DNA of 64,000 bases. It comes from Sinonovacula constricta. Its lineage: Eukaryota; Mollusca; Bivalvia; Cardiida; Solecurtidae. Where the stretch lies: positions 36,761,837 to 36,825,836 of the forward strand of contig CM017563.1 of NCBI GenBank assembly GCA_007844125.1, given 5' to 3'. The notes under the pieces were generated by a model that did not search any database, was not told the DNA's origin, and was given only the letters and a program-made list of their open reading frames with translations. A program made the position numbers and the translations under genes. This document shows, piece by piece, positions 45,719 through 63,453 of this stretch; positions within the stretch are counted from its first letter, which is position 1, and every line of letters starts with the position of its first letter.

Positions 45719-46500
45719 GAAACTTGCAGACGCTCAAATTCATTCGTTATAATACTGGATAATTAAACATCAAACTAGGATCTTCGAACAATAATTGAAT
45801 CGATGTTAGAGGCGCTGGAATAAAGATGCGTAAAAATGTCGTTATTTTGAAAGTGTTGGAAGTGACTTATTTAAACTCCTAAAGTGCAACAACGCTAAAT
45901 TTCCTTTTCTAGTGAGATATCCCTCTTAGGCTTTTCCAAGTTAAAATTGAATGTTTAAGTTAACTTATTTCGAAAAGCATACTGTCTATAGAAAGTATAT
46001 TTCATACCTGATATTTTATCTCTATGGATCACACGATTTTTTCTCCTGAATACCAAATGTTTTGGGTATTTACTTAACGAATAGAACAGACAAGGTCGAA
46101 TAAAAAGCTTTACGCCAATACCTTTCTCTGATGTTTACTGAGTAGGTCAGGTCATCATAAACTAAACGCACATAAATGATTATTAAACGAAAAACACACA
46201 ACACGCGCGCTTTGTATTAAAATTTGTAACACGTTCAATAGAGTGTGCTACAAATGCTTCACCCTTGACACCATCAATCGAAGCCAAACATCAAGTTTTG
46301 GATTCCCGCTCCCGTACCAGTATTCTCGGTACTTGCAGAAGCTCGTCTATCATTATCGGATTCGGTGAGGGAAATTGGAGTAAAATTTGGATTTATCAAA
46401 ATTTTGGACCATGTTATTGACCATTGTTCTGCTTCTCATCCAGTCAATGCTTCTAGGCTAGACAGATCTACATCCCCAGTTTGTCTGTTATTTGCCTTTG
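45719..46500. other. AT-rich DNA, no gene seen
   Basis: No supported feature. Confidence 0.5.
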
Positions 46501-46527
46501 CCCCCCCCTCTCTCTCTCTCCCTCTCA

Positions 46528-46561
<34 letters not shown>
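46501..46561. repeat. (CT)n microsatellite after a C run
   Basis: Eight to nine C, then CT units with minor interruptions. Confidence 0.94.
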
Positions 46562-47921
46562 GAGCCAATATTAGTTGAATTTAGCAAACACCTTCCAACC
46601 GCTACTGTTCTAACAATATACATGTATATGTGGTGCAGTTTGCACTTTCTGCTTTGAGAGCCTACACAGTTAACTATTTTCCGCCCATTCTAACATTAGT
46701 TCCAGCTTTACATGCATTTTCATCACTTATGTCCTGAAATGATATGATCAGCATTGCTTTTCTTGTTTTAAAATGATGAAATATAAGTGGTACAACGAGC
46801 ATTTTATTTTAGATATTTGTTGATGATACACGTTACTCAATGTAAGTTCATGCAGCACAAGTGGTCATGCCGGCCGAGATAAAAGTGTGTGCTGGTGCAA
46901 GTCTTAAATTTTCCAGGAAAGCAATTCCTATCTATTTCCCTATCATACAATGATAGTGCTTTTATCAATCCTATGGTTTCGTTTATAAATGAGATATTGT
47001 GAAATTAGTAGTGAAATTACTTTCTTCTGTTGTTATGTGCCTGACTCTTAAACTAATTGAAATACTGTACATGTATAACATGTATAACATTGTGCAATAG
47101 TGACTGTATCCTTATGTGTTGCAAATATATATTTATTTTCTCACGTTCGATCGAAATCGATTGCTTTGGAGTGGGTCAAGAAAAATGGAAACAAAACAAT
47201 ATTACAAATAATATAAATTTAAACTAAACTAAATAATACAGCACACAATTAACAAGAATATGCTGATAACTTCGTTCTAAATCAACATTTTCGGTGTAAA
47301 GTTGATCAAACATTCTTAGAAAACATCATAAAAAGAAAACAAAATAACTACGGATAATAGCTTTGACGGCAAGTATAAAGTCAGTATAAAGGAAGCATTT
47401 ACAGGAAACGCCAGTTTTTATCTGGAGATGCCTAATAGACACACCTGGTAATTATATAATCCTTTACCTGGATAATTATGCCCGCAAGTTCCTTCTTTAT
47501 CAGATTGCATTAATAAATATTTTCTATCTAACAGGAAAATCTTCAAGAACGTCTGCCAGTGGAAATGCCGATCTGTTCTTTCTGTTGGTGTTTTGTTTTA
47601 AAAAGGAAATGCGGCTATATGTAACATTTGCTGGTTGAAGTAAGAAAACCTGTCGTTTAGTTGTCGTAATAATTAATCAGACATTTTAAATAGGAAAATA
47701 CAAAGTAAAATCATATAAATGCTCTTTCTTTAAGCAGTTGTTTTAAGGGTTTAAGACATATATGAAATAATAGGTCATTTTAATAATGTTTTAATATCTG
47801 TTTTCATTAGTTTTAGAAGTATAATTATTAAACGGTCCATTAACGATAGAATGACATTTGACGGTGAGAATATAAATAATAAAGTAGAAATCGACATAAT
47901 CATGGTAATATTGGCGACCGT
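46562..47921. other. AT-rich DNA, no gene seen
   Basis: No supported feature. Confidence 0.5.
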
Positions 47922-48103
47922 TCAAAAGTCTGTCCTTTTGCCGACTGACCATTCAAAGGCGTTAACTGATGATTTTTCTTTTTGTGCGTTATATCTCGTC
48001 TCTGTGCTTTTGTCACATTTACATTTACCCTGTTTGCCTTTGCCTACAGGCAGATTAAATTTAAATGTATATGGAAAGTTTGATAGGACCTTTTGTTATT
48101 TAC
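47922..48103 (-). repeat. Family H repeat, type II, partial
   Basis: CAAAAGTCTGTCCTTTTGCC, GACTGACCATTCAAAGGCG and TTAACTGATGATTTTTCTTT, then TATCTCGTCTCTGTGCTTTT, GTCACATTTACATTTACCC, TGTTTGCCTTTG and GATAGGACCTTTT. It closely matches 18400-18555. An overlapping 90-codon plus frame is a repeat shadow. Confidence 0.85.
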
Positions 48104-50695
48104 CAAGTTATATGTCGGGATAGAACGATCGGTGCATCTCATGTCAACGGGCAGGTCTACGTGAATCGCCGTTTATCATTTATCTAATGTTCCCTGTGAT
48201 ATTTTTGGGTTGCCCGGACATATACACCGAGATATATTTACACAATTATCTCATTACATATACTGAAACAGATGGTGTTTTGTTAGTTTCCGTTAGGAGG
48301 TGTACTATACAATTGTTCTTTCTATTTCAATCGATTTATTTTTCTGAAAGTTAACAACATTATGTACCATCTGTTATGGTATTTTAACGAAGGGTGCTTC
48401 TGACATTTACTACAGGTCAAAACGTTTATTGTTTATGAGTCAAACTATAATTATTGAAGTAAATATTGTACACACATTATCTTTAAGACCTTATTGAAAT
48501 TATTTAATAGTTTGCTTTGTCTGTTTTAGGCTGTAAGCAATGTCATATTCTGTTTTATACAAATCAAATCGCAAACCCATCAATACCATGCGCAGAAAAT
48601 AGTCCTTAACTTGTTTTAGAATCAAACAGCATTAAGCCCTTTCTAGATAGAGATAAACGAATGTTGACTCTGTGTCAACATGTTTGGTCTCGTGTACCAT
48701 CAATTTCTCAAATTGCATTGCTGTAACCTCTGAATAATGCAATTAAGAGTTCGCATAACACAAAAGCTTAAACAATAATAAACAAGTGTGCCACCGAAGC
48801 GACAGATCAGGTTCTAAGCGAAAAAAATGAATGAACTGGAATATGACACTGGAATATGACAGTGACATGTTTACTCTTCTTTAGTTTAATTGCTAGTTTT
48901 ATGGAAAATATGCTAAACTGCATTTAATTTCATTGACAGATTGAACTGAATCTTGGTTGGTGTTTTGAAGAGCTTTCGATGAAAATAAAAAATATAATTT
49001 AGATGTTGAAGTTTCAGCTAAGCCCGTCATTATTATTACTTGTTATTTTGATAATAAAGATTATTGAAAAGCAATGACGTTATATTATATAAAAAAGAAG
49101 AAAAACAACAACACTTAGGTTATCTTATATATCTTTATTGGAACAGATGGTGAGCCGTTGGGACAGCTTAAATAGATCTCATGTTTTCAAGATTATTATC
49201 TTTGAAGATTTTATGAAGTGATAAAAATCGCCTGAATCGGCAGCAAAACGATTCTAAAATTAAAAGCGCCTTCTCTAATGCTTTGTATATTTAATTTGGC
49301 AAAGAAGGGAATAACACGTGACATCTCTTTATTTAATTAACTTCCGTGTATAAAAGTGCCTACATTAAACCGGGCTCGAATATTGGGTTAGACGGGTCAA
49401 AAAATGTTTAAACCCCACTCCCAGAGACGGCAATCCTGCTTAACTGCTATTATTCAAGAAAAAGCGTTGCTTTGAATATTATGGTTAAATAAGCAATTAC
49501 CATAAATTTATATATTAAAAGATTAAAAAATGTACATGTAAATCAATTAAAAATTAGCGACAATTTCTAGTATATGACAATTTAGTTAATATAATCTGCA
49601 TCGATGCATGTTACATTTATGTTTTCCATTGCAAGATTGTCACTATCATTTCTACTCAAAGAAAACCGGATTTAGTTTAAGGGAAAATATATAAAATTTA
49701 ACAAGTTTTCGAGTAATACAAAGAATTATTGTATATACACAAATATCCTAACTCCTCGGCAGGACATTGTTTTTATGATTAGAAAGCTATACATTTTATC
49801 TATTATGACTTTCTTCGATGTTTTTCGTAATTTTAGGATACACGATGTAGCTTTTATTTTTTTTCAAGTCTACGACAATGTAGAAAAAAAGAAAATAATA
49901 TTGTTGTTTTATTACATATATCAATTAACAATATCTTAATCTTGCCCTGCATCGATAAATTAGGGGGTGAGTTCATAGGATCATTCTGTAGTCGAAGTAA
50001 ATACGATTTAGAATGTTACTTTAAATGTTATACAGAGCAAATACTGACATACAGTACAAGGAATATTTATTTAAGTCGTTTAATATGCTAGATAACGATT
50101 GCTGCTAAAAGAAGATATCGACGTATAACGGGTGTCTCTGATATTGATTTAATGTGATGTCAAAAGTCAGTGTTCGGTTTGTTTCTAAGTTAAACAATCT
50201 AGTAACTGTGTAGCGTAATTCAAACAGAAAATGCATATTTTATAGATTTTCCAGGATGCATGTTAACTAAGACGTATATCGAACATTAATGTATATTTGT
50301 ATTAGTTATTCAGTTTCATAAGCAAACGGAAATAAACTGTAAAAAAACATGTTTGACAGGCATATCCCACGTTTATGTAGGCGTTTTATGGAATAATTAT
50401 TGACCGAACACTAACGGAACGAAAATGTCAAACATAAATCAGTAACAATGTTTGGTTTAACTCATTAAGATAGCAAAACATGTCGTGATATAAACTGTTA
50501 CGTAATGACTTATGCTTTAAACATTTTACTAATATTTATTGTTCTAGAATTAATTTATGTGGTTTCAAAATTGTAAAAGCACTTTATCAATGTTATGCGT
50601 TTTATCTTCTCGAAATACACGTAAAAAAGAGGGTTTCTATAAGTCGGTTTCAATTATATTATGTAACTGTCATCTCCCCAGCCTTATCATTTGAT
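48104..50695. other. AT-rich DNA, no gene seen
   Basis: Only a 14-base direct repeat (CTGGAATATGACA twice at 48837-48862) stands out. Confidence 0.5.
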
Positions 50696-51172
50696 TTATC
50701 CGTGCATGTAATCTATGTTGTCATTTAATTCATTCTATAGGGATTGTTATGTGTATTTCCTTTCATGGATAATTTTATTTACAATTACCAAGTTTTGTAT
50801 AGTTCTTCTAATTAAAATAATACCACCTTTCTAAACACTATGTGGACATTATTTTTCAATGACGTCACTACTTTCATCATAACTTATCAAAGAAAACGTC
50901 AGCGCTTGAACATTTTCTATTGAAATAGATCGGTTTTCTTTTCAATGCTTGCATTTGAGAAACCCATCAGGAAGTGGGAAATTAAGAGCTCCATAAAAAC
51001 AGTTTAAGCACCCCAGTCTGTATATTGCCAACTGACCGTTCCAAGGCGGTAACTGTCAGGTTTGCTCTTTATGTTAAATGATTTATCATAGACTTACTTT
51101 TACATATGACTTGCATGTGAATACCTTTGTCCTGTGCCTTTCAACTCATCGGAATTTGTCATATATTCTTAT
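50696..51172 (-). repeat. Family H repeat, type I, long copy in reverse
   Basis: On plus: GTGCATGTAATCTATGTTGT, CATTTAATTCATTCTATAGG, ACATTATTTTTCAATGACGT, GCTTGCATTTGAGAAACCCA, AGTTTAAGCACCCCAGTCTG, CGTTCCAAGGCGGTAACTGT, then AATTTGTCATATATTCTTAT at the left end. The hairpin stem has mutated (CAGTCTG against CCAACTG). About 90 bases between the ends are shorter than in copy A. Confidence 0.9.
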
Positions 51173-54100
51173 TATTATATTAAGTAATTACACACGTATG
51201 GCCATAAAAGAAGCGCCATGATGTTCGCACTATTTCCTTGTTAAGTTTCATTTAAACAAATCTTTGCGCAATGACACGCCTATGTGTTATAAAGTACAAA
51301 GTAATAACCGACCTAAGGAAGAGATTTTAAAAAATAAATAATAAAAACATGTCATTTAACAAAGTCAGGTATTGTTATTATCGATTATTTATTAGTTTCC
51401 GCCTTTAGCATATACAAAATAGCCAAATACATCGATGAGCTGGGGTAAAGGATTCTCTCTTGTATTGAGACATACGATAATGTTCTCAATAGTGTCAGTC
51501 TAGTTTTTTCCTTACTCTGAAAAAGGGGTTATTTAAAGAACAAAAGGTTGAATACATTGAGGTTAAACAGTAAATGGTAAACTATTTTGCCTTTATTAAA
51601 CTAAAAGCAAAACAAAGATGGTTCACTGGCAAGTCATTGACGCAAGTGTATAAACATGTTTGAATATCTATCTAATATATATTAATTTGTGTTAAAGGAC
51701 ATGGCCATGTTAGCTACATTGCTTCACACATGCAGATATGAGGGCTTAAAGAATCATTGATGCAGATATTATGCATTTTGGGGTAAATAAATCGCTGATA
51801 TGGCATATTCATTGCAATTATATCTCATCTGGAGTATCCTAGAGATTTGAATCAGAAGTACAGGCTTTTCTGTCAGCAAATAATCTTCTATTATTTTTTA
51901 TTCCAGTTTTTAATTCATCTTCCCATCCTTTGCAATATTTATAAACAGAACATTAATTTGTTTGTTTATTGGGGTTATCGTCCCACCCAGAACATTAGTC
52001 ATTAGAAATTTAAGGATATAAAAGCTGCGATAAATAAAAGGCAGTAGTGAAACGTTGTTGCAAAAAAATAACGTAAAACCACTAGACAGTGCAGTATTTT
52101 GTAGAATGAGCCTGAATAGAGGTCCCCATTACGTTTAAATCTCCCACAAAGCGGTTTTAATTACCAGGCAGGCTAAGATGTATTTATTCCTAGTTCATTT
52201 TAACTGACCGAACTATTTCCGCAGGGATTATATAGATGTTGACTTATGCTGTTAAGAAACAGCAGGCGCAATCTATTTTCGTAACGTTGTTGTAGATGAC
52301 AACACACGAACGAATAATTATAGTTCATCAATGAAAAGGAATTATTCAAGTCCAGTGATAATCGCATACTATGTATCATACCAATTCGTTTTTGGATTCA
52401 AATTTACACGCTAACACATAATATATTTTATGAAAGTTTTTCATTTGAATGTACCTGCAAATTAGCTGCTAAACTTTTAATTTATTTGTTTGACGCCTTT
52501 ATTACAAACAAGATAACGTTCAATAACACCAACAGTGATGATCATGCAGTCACAGATATTGATAAGGACCTTATAAAAGTTAAGCATCAAAGACGTATTT
52601 TTTTAAAAAGGACGTGCCACATTGTTCTGGATTTGTGATAAATAGTTACTGTTGTTTTAACACGTATGCACCAAAGTTTTGCAAATATATTCATACAATG
52701 ATGGTGTTAATGTTTAAATTTAAACTGCAAGCTTCACATTTGTTCATAATATCACCTTATTAAATGAATTATTGTTTTATCAGATAAGAAATCTTATTTC
52801 CAATGTTTATTTTCTAAATTAATCAAGAAACTATACTTAAGCACGGAGGAAAATAATAAATCGCCATCGACATTAGCAAAATCGGCACTTTTTTAAAGAG
52901 TAGAATCCGTTGATTAAAGCTCGTTGCTGCAATTTATTTCGTTTAAATGTTTACTTACGTCACATATTGTTTTTCTCGACTTTAAAATTACATTGCCAAT
53001 TGTTAAAACAACAAAAGCGGAAGAACAACACTTTAAATAACGTTTTATATCACAGCATATCTTATCTGTTTCATTGAACATGGTGAAGATAAAAATGATT
53101 TATATTTCCATTTAATTAAATATCTGATCTGGATAAACCTGGGTATTAAGCCTAACGAACAGGATAAATGATGTCTGTTGAGTATGGATGCATTAGTTTA
53201 CCGCTTGGTATTTTAACCGTACAGTAATGAAAATGCATCAGATTGTATATCTGATTCATAATCAACAATATTCTGATTTTAGATATATATCTTGCCAAAA
53301 AAACGTTACGTTCAAATATATTGTGAAAAGAAAATGCATGGAAACATTAAAGTGTTAGAAATGGGACTTTTGTTTTTACTTTTCTGTCTTCCCTTTTTAA
53401 CACAGTGTTGAATTTATTTGAGCGCACTTTTAGCTTTAAAGCTTATAGAACATTTTTTTCATAAAACTTTCTTATTGCACTTTTGAGTACAGTTTTCCCT
53501 TTATTGGCCATAATTTACTGCATCATTTTAAGCCAAATGCATATACACATAGATTTGACGATTCTATAAGTGTAATTTTATTTCGGATATAAACACGTAA
53601 AGCTGTTTAAGTGAGTCAGTGTTTAAGCCGTGAACTAAAAACACATACATCATCTTTTATACATTTCTATGGCTATTGCTTCGTTTGTAAAAGACTTTTT
53701 TTTACATTGACCGTTTTTATTATATCTGAAGAAGAATATAAATATTGCTTCAGCAAATCAATTGACAGGCCATATTCATGGGGTGATATTAGGATAATCT
53801 CTGACCCTTCCGTCGATATGATGATATATGGGTAAAGAAACTTAGTAGCAGTTTTGACATGTCTGTGAAGCATTTTTATGAATAAATATTATTTTAAGCG
53901 CAGTATCTTGGAACGATAAATGGGCCTGTCAGTATAACCCCGAGGAAGGATCAAGTATATTGTACTGTTATGATATTTAGCGTAACTTATATATTACAGA
54001 ATGACAAGAAAAATGTTACACATTAAGTTGCGTTTTCCTGTCAACCAGTTAGTTGCTTTTACGCAAAAGCGTTTCCACCAGAGATTTCCGACAATTAAAT

Positions 54101-54297
54101 CAACGTTTTATTCGTGACATGTCGTTGATGTCATTTACATGAATATAATTGTAACTATTTGCATTTGTTGAGAAAAAAAAATACGGAAATGAATTCAGAT
54201 ATATAAAGCGTGACTAAAATAGCTTATTTTTATTTGTCCTTATCTAAAACATAGTTTTGTTTTAAATGAGCGTGTTTTAATGCTTTAACATAAGTTT
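51173..54297. other. AT-rich DNA with one exon-like patch near 53.8 kb
   Basis: Three kilobases with no repeat match. The only coding lead is listed at 53611-53835. Confidence 0.45.
53611..53835 (+). CDS. Exon-like open stretch, unrecognised
   Basis: Open for 74 codons from a GTG. The right half reads EEEYKYCFSKSIDRPYSWGD then IRIISDPSVDMMIYG and ends at ATATGG/GTAAAG, a fair splice donor. A pyrimidine-rich run followed by TATATCTGAAG, or TATTGCTTCAG at 53752, could be the acceptor. The left half is Phe/Cys-rich and unconvincing, so an exon would cover only about 53741-53832. The family is not recognised. Confidence 0.2.
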   Translation: MSQCLSRELKTHTSSFIHFYGYCFVCKRLFFTLTVFIISEEEYKYCFSKSIDRPYSWGDIRIISDPSVDMMIYG

Positions 54298-55427
<1,130 letters not shown>

Positions 55428-55503
55428 CATGGCTTGAACCTGGAGACTGTCGTTCTTAAAGTACTCAAAGTCATCTCTACACCGATTGCCCTAGCAGGTA
55501 GCA
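55428..55503 (-). repeat. tRNA-like sequence, likely old SINE head
   Basis: On minus: AATCGGTGTAGAGATGAC (D arm and A-box position), an anticodon-arm-like GACTTTGAGTACTTTAAG, then CTCCAGGTTCAAGCC, whose GGTTCAAGCC is a near-perfect B box. The spacing of about 45 bases between the boxes fits a tRNA. The acceptor stem is not formed and no tail or target duplication was found. Confidence 0.45.
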
Positions 55504-55871
55504 GGTAATGTTTCATGGAAATGAATTGAATAAGCTACTTGCCACTTCCATTTGCAATGACTTTCGAAACCAGATCGTTCATGGAATGCCATTTGAAAGA
55601 TTTAATTAATTTAAAATATACTACATATTTCCCACGAATGACACTGGCTAACATTAATCATCCTCATCAATCAGAGAACAGCAATTATGCCAGGTGTAAC
55701 CATTTGTTTAATAACACGAATAGTACTTAAACGGTAAACCAAATAGATTTTACTACTTTTAAAAGGCAGGAGCAGCACAATGTTGCAGTTTTGTAACACA
55801 TGAGCCATTTACAATGTAAATTACAAGAATATTTTTAAAGGTAGTACTAATACCTAATGCCTCTTAAAACA

Positions 55872-60170
<4,299 letters not shown>

Positions 60171-60371
60171 TTGGCACTGTGTCTAGAGGAAGAATTAACT
60201 TATAAACAACAATTATGTGATTCGTGGGTCAAGCAACACATAGACGTACACCAAATCACGTTATTTTACAGCATCATCGCTGACAATGCTCTTAATGTAA
60301 TTCTGTATTTCGGTGACACGCCCAGTGACATTATCCTGCTACTGGGCCGACCAGTAGTAGAGCTCGATTAA
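60171..60371 (+). CDS. Exon-like frame with stop, unrecognised
   Basis: 66 residues. The reading is LEEELTYKQQLCDSWVKQHI, then DVHQITLFYSIIADNALNVI and LYFGDTPSDIILLLGRPVVE, ending LD and TAA. The composition is balanced and acidic, unlike most chance frames here. An acceptor-like GGCACTGTGTCTAG sits at the left edge, which would make this a terminal exon. The minus strand is closed in its corresponding frames. There is no polyadenylation signal close by and no family is recognised. Confidence 0.28.
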   Translation: MALCLEEELTYKQQLCDSWVKQHIDVHQITLFYSIIADNALNVILYFGDTPSDIILLLGRPVVELD

Positions 60372-62783
60372 AAGTTACATTTGCTTTGGCGTAAGGTAAT
60401 TATACCAGTACAATTTTAACGACTTTCGTGTTCAGCAAAGGCTGTTTTCAATATTAGCAAAAATCGTATTAAATAGCATCCTTTATGTTTTCTCTTTAAC
60501 GGTCGGCTCATCATAAAACCTTTATTTTATGATTGTGTGATTTTATGATTAGTTAATGAACTGAAGTTTGTCGTATCACCGATTAACCTAACGCAATAAT
60601 TCGCCTACATCTAATTTATTTTAGTGTAGACTGTTTAAAACATAGCCCAGACATTTCCACTTCAACAGGCCATTGTACTGTAAGCAGAGAGCAGAGATGA
60701 TTTTATCTCTGACCGTTAGTTATAAGATTTGGCTGATGTGTCTTGATGTACTCGATTAACAGACTTCGTCTAAGTGAGGGGCCAGGTAAGTATATAGATA
60801 TAAGATAAGATGGTTGTGCAATTAAGTATAAGTAAAGTTGTTATTTGTTTAGACTTAGAAAAGCTACGTCAATATATTTTATAGTTCAAGTAATGTCAAT
60901 ACGACACCCTTTCACCTGTCCAAACCGTTATCCTCTCAAGGTGATTGTAGCTACTTATCACCGTTAGTAGAATTTTTTATTATATAGTATACTCTGGTTC
61001 TTTATAAATTTTACTGAAAACAACTACTTTTAATTGCCACACTGGTATTTTAGATTAACTTTCATTACAAAAACAACTGTCCACAAAAACTTAACTGCCT
61101 GAGTTTCAGCTAGGACTTGCAACTAAGTGTATGTGCTATTTATAGTGAGTACTTCACCGTTCCATGCAAATCTTACGAAAGTAAGAAAACATTACAGAGA
61201 AACCGTTAGAGAACAAAACAATGCTTGTAAGAGAGTCATATTTTACGCAAATGCTTCGTAGCATGAAAATTACTTGCTACATATTGGACTAACGCATATA
61301 GATTTAAACAGAAGCGACTCCGATACATGAACTATACATGAAACGAGATAAATATTAAGTTCGTAAAGCTAGACTTGTAACGTAATAGACTCTTATTAAT
61401 TATACATGAAAAGTGATGCAAAAGGTTTCTTGTGGCAAGTCAATAATTATAAACATTATTGAAACCTTTAAATGAGATATAGTTGATGTCTATGTATATG
61501 AGCATATAAACTTAAATAATATTTTGATCTTCAAAACAAATCTGACCTAACTTACCCCAGGAAATATGATTACAGAGTTTCAATGTAAGTATTACACATT
61601 TCGTTTCTTGTTCAACAGTTTATAGCCTCCGATATGCATTTCACTAGTCCAATTGGTCATTTTTTGTATTAATAAGTATTTGAAAAGCAATTATTTATTT
61701 GCCGAAATATGTGTTATTATGTAATTCCCACCAACGACTTACGGTTCTTTAAGTCGCTTAATCTGAAGTTGCAGTAGAATCGATGTAACACAGCTATTTC
61801 CATGTGTGAACATTATGCTATTCATATTACATTATTTCAAATTATATCATCATCTTATCATCAACACTATGAAACTACGTATAGAACTAAGTACGAGAAA
61901 AACCGCTGCCACGAGAGCCTTCGCTCATTGATAATTTTGTAAGGTGAAGACATGAACTTTCTTTGGCAAACAAAACGGCAATATCTTGAAATGATATTAT
62001 TGATGTTGTGGCAGCATTATCATGGATAGTATGGTATCTCGTAAGGATGTTCTTCAAATAAGAACACGAAAATAACGTTTGGTTATACGAACTCGTGTAC
62101 AACGTTACGATTGATGACTGTTTCTGGTTCATAAGTGTTTCTGGTTCAAATAAAAAAAAGAACAAGAAAACAAAATCATTCAATTTATCGTCACTTTGAT
62201 TTTCTATTACGTAATATTTTTAACGACAAATGACTCAACAAATCAGACGAACATGTATACCATCAAACTATAACCATCGATCATTAAAAGTTTAGATATC
62301 GATAAAACAAAAGAAAGACATTGATAAAGAAGATTCGAGAGGTCATTACTCTGTTTGCAATGCTCAGCCGTTTTAAATGACTCCGGGGATGCATCGGTAG
62401 TATCATTTCATTAGAACATAATAACAGCCATGTTTAACAGCTGTTTTTTCCAGGAGGTAATCTGATGTGTTATGCTAATCTCATGACATTGAAATATTTT
62501 TCTATAAACAGTCACGACAATGTTATTGTGCAGTGTGCCCATCCTTAAAATCTCCAAGCGCATCCCATGTTCCGATCTATTTGTGTTCGGGTTTTACTCC
62601 ATTGAAACTCACAAAATTTTGTCATATTTACATTTCAATTTAAAAAATCAAATGCAACTTCTGCAGTGCCGATTTTTTTAGCATAGTGTACCCTTTGTTT
62701 CATTCTTTCCATCGTATCAGGATGGTTACGTGCTTTTTCCTTGGCCTTGTTTTTTTATTCCAGCTGAGTATGAGTAAGCAATA
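60372..62783. other. AT-rich DNA, no gene supported
   Basis: A 98-codon minus frame (61887-62183) is Phe-rich at its start and Ser/Thr-rich later, without motifs. Nothing else was found. Confidence 0.45.
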
Positions 62784-62815
62784 CAATAATAATAATATTA
62801 ATAATAATAATAATC

Positions 62816-62861
<46 letters not shown>

Positions 62862-62912
62862 TTACAATCACAATAATAATAGTTATAATCATAGTAATAA
62901 TAATCATAATGA
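62784..62912. repeat. (AAT)n microsatellite with ACA/CAT interruptions
   Basis: About 40 AAT-like units. The poly-Asn frame spanning it is an artefact. Confidence 0.95.
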
Positions 62913-63149
62913 TGAATGCCCTTAAAAGTTCAATTTAGGTCATCTTTCATGTGCTTGAATTAATCGTTCATGCATCCATTTTTTTGCGTTGGAAGGATAT
63001 TTCCTGCATTATATTTGTTTGTTTGTTAAATCTATCGTCTTGAAAATACTTACTTATGATGCAGAGACACGACGGTGTCCACATGATTTAGATATACTGC
63101 TGTTTTGATGTGGATAACATTTTCCGAACTGACTAGTTATGGACTTAAT

Positions 63150-63161
63150 AGTGTATCTGTA
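63150..63161. repeat. Target-site duplication of SINE, left copy
   Basis: AGTGTATCTGTA, identical to 63442-63453 on the other side of the SINE. Confidence 0.85.
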
Positions 63162-63441
63162 CCGGTCGCAATAGATCAGGTGGCAGAGCGTCGGTTTGCG
63201 GAGCGGGAGGTCGTAGGTTCGAACCCCGGCCGAGTCAAACCAAAGACTTTAAAGTTGGTAGTAGAGGCTTCCCACCTAACACTCGGGGCTAAGGGGACAG
63301 CATTACGCCTGACTCGTCGGTGTCAGTATAATGGACCGACCGGGTTCAGTCCCTGGGCACCTCATAAGTGCCCCTGTGCTATAATGATAGAAATGTCGCT
63401 GCGCTGTATCGGCAAAAATGCCAGCTAATCCCCTTCCCCAC
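63162..63441 (+). mobile_element. tRNA-derived SINE, complete, 280 bp
   Basis: The head (63164-63236) is a tRNA-like sequence with an A box in GGTGGCAGAGCG (63179-63190), an anticodon-arm region TCGGTTTGCGGAGCGGGAGG, and a perfect B box GGTTCGAACCC (63216-63226). The unrelated body includes AAGGGGACAGCATTACGCCT, GACTCGTCGGTGTCAGTATA and ATGTCGCTGCGCTGTATCGG, and the 3' end is CCCCTTCCCCAC without a poly-A tail. An exact 12-bp direct repeat flanks it on both sides, which fixes its borders and shows insertion by target-primed reverse transcription. A 107-codon frame (63105-63428) across it is not a gene. Confidence 0.9.
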
Positions 63442-63453
63442 AGTGTATCTGTA
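63442..63453. repeat. Target-site duplication of SINE, right copy
   Basis: AGTGTATCTGTA, identical to 63150-63161. Confidence 0.85.

Noticed and set aside
63105..63428. 107-codon plus frame
   Set aside because: It spans a complete tRNA-derived SINE with its target-site duplication. The tRNA part reads as protein by chance.
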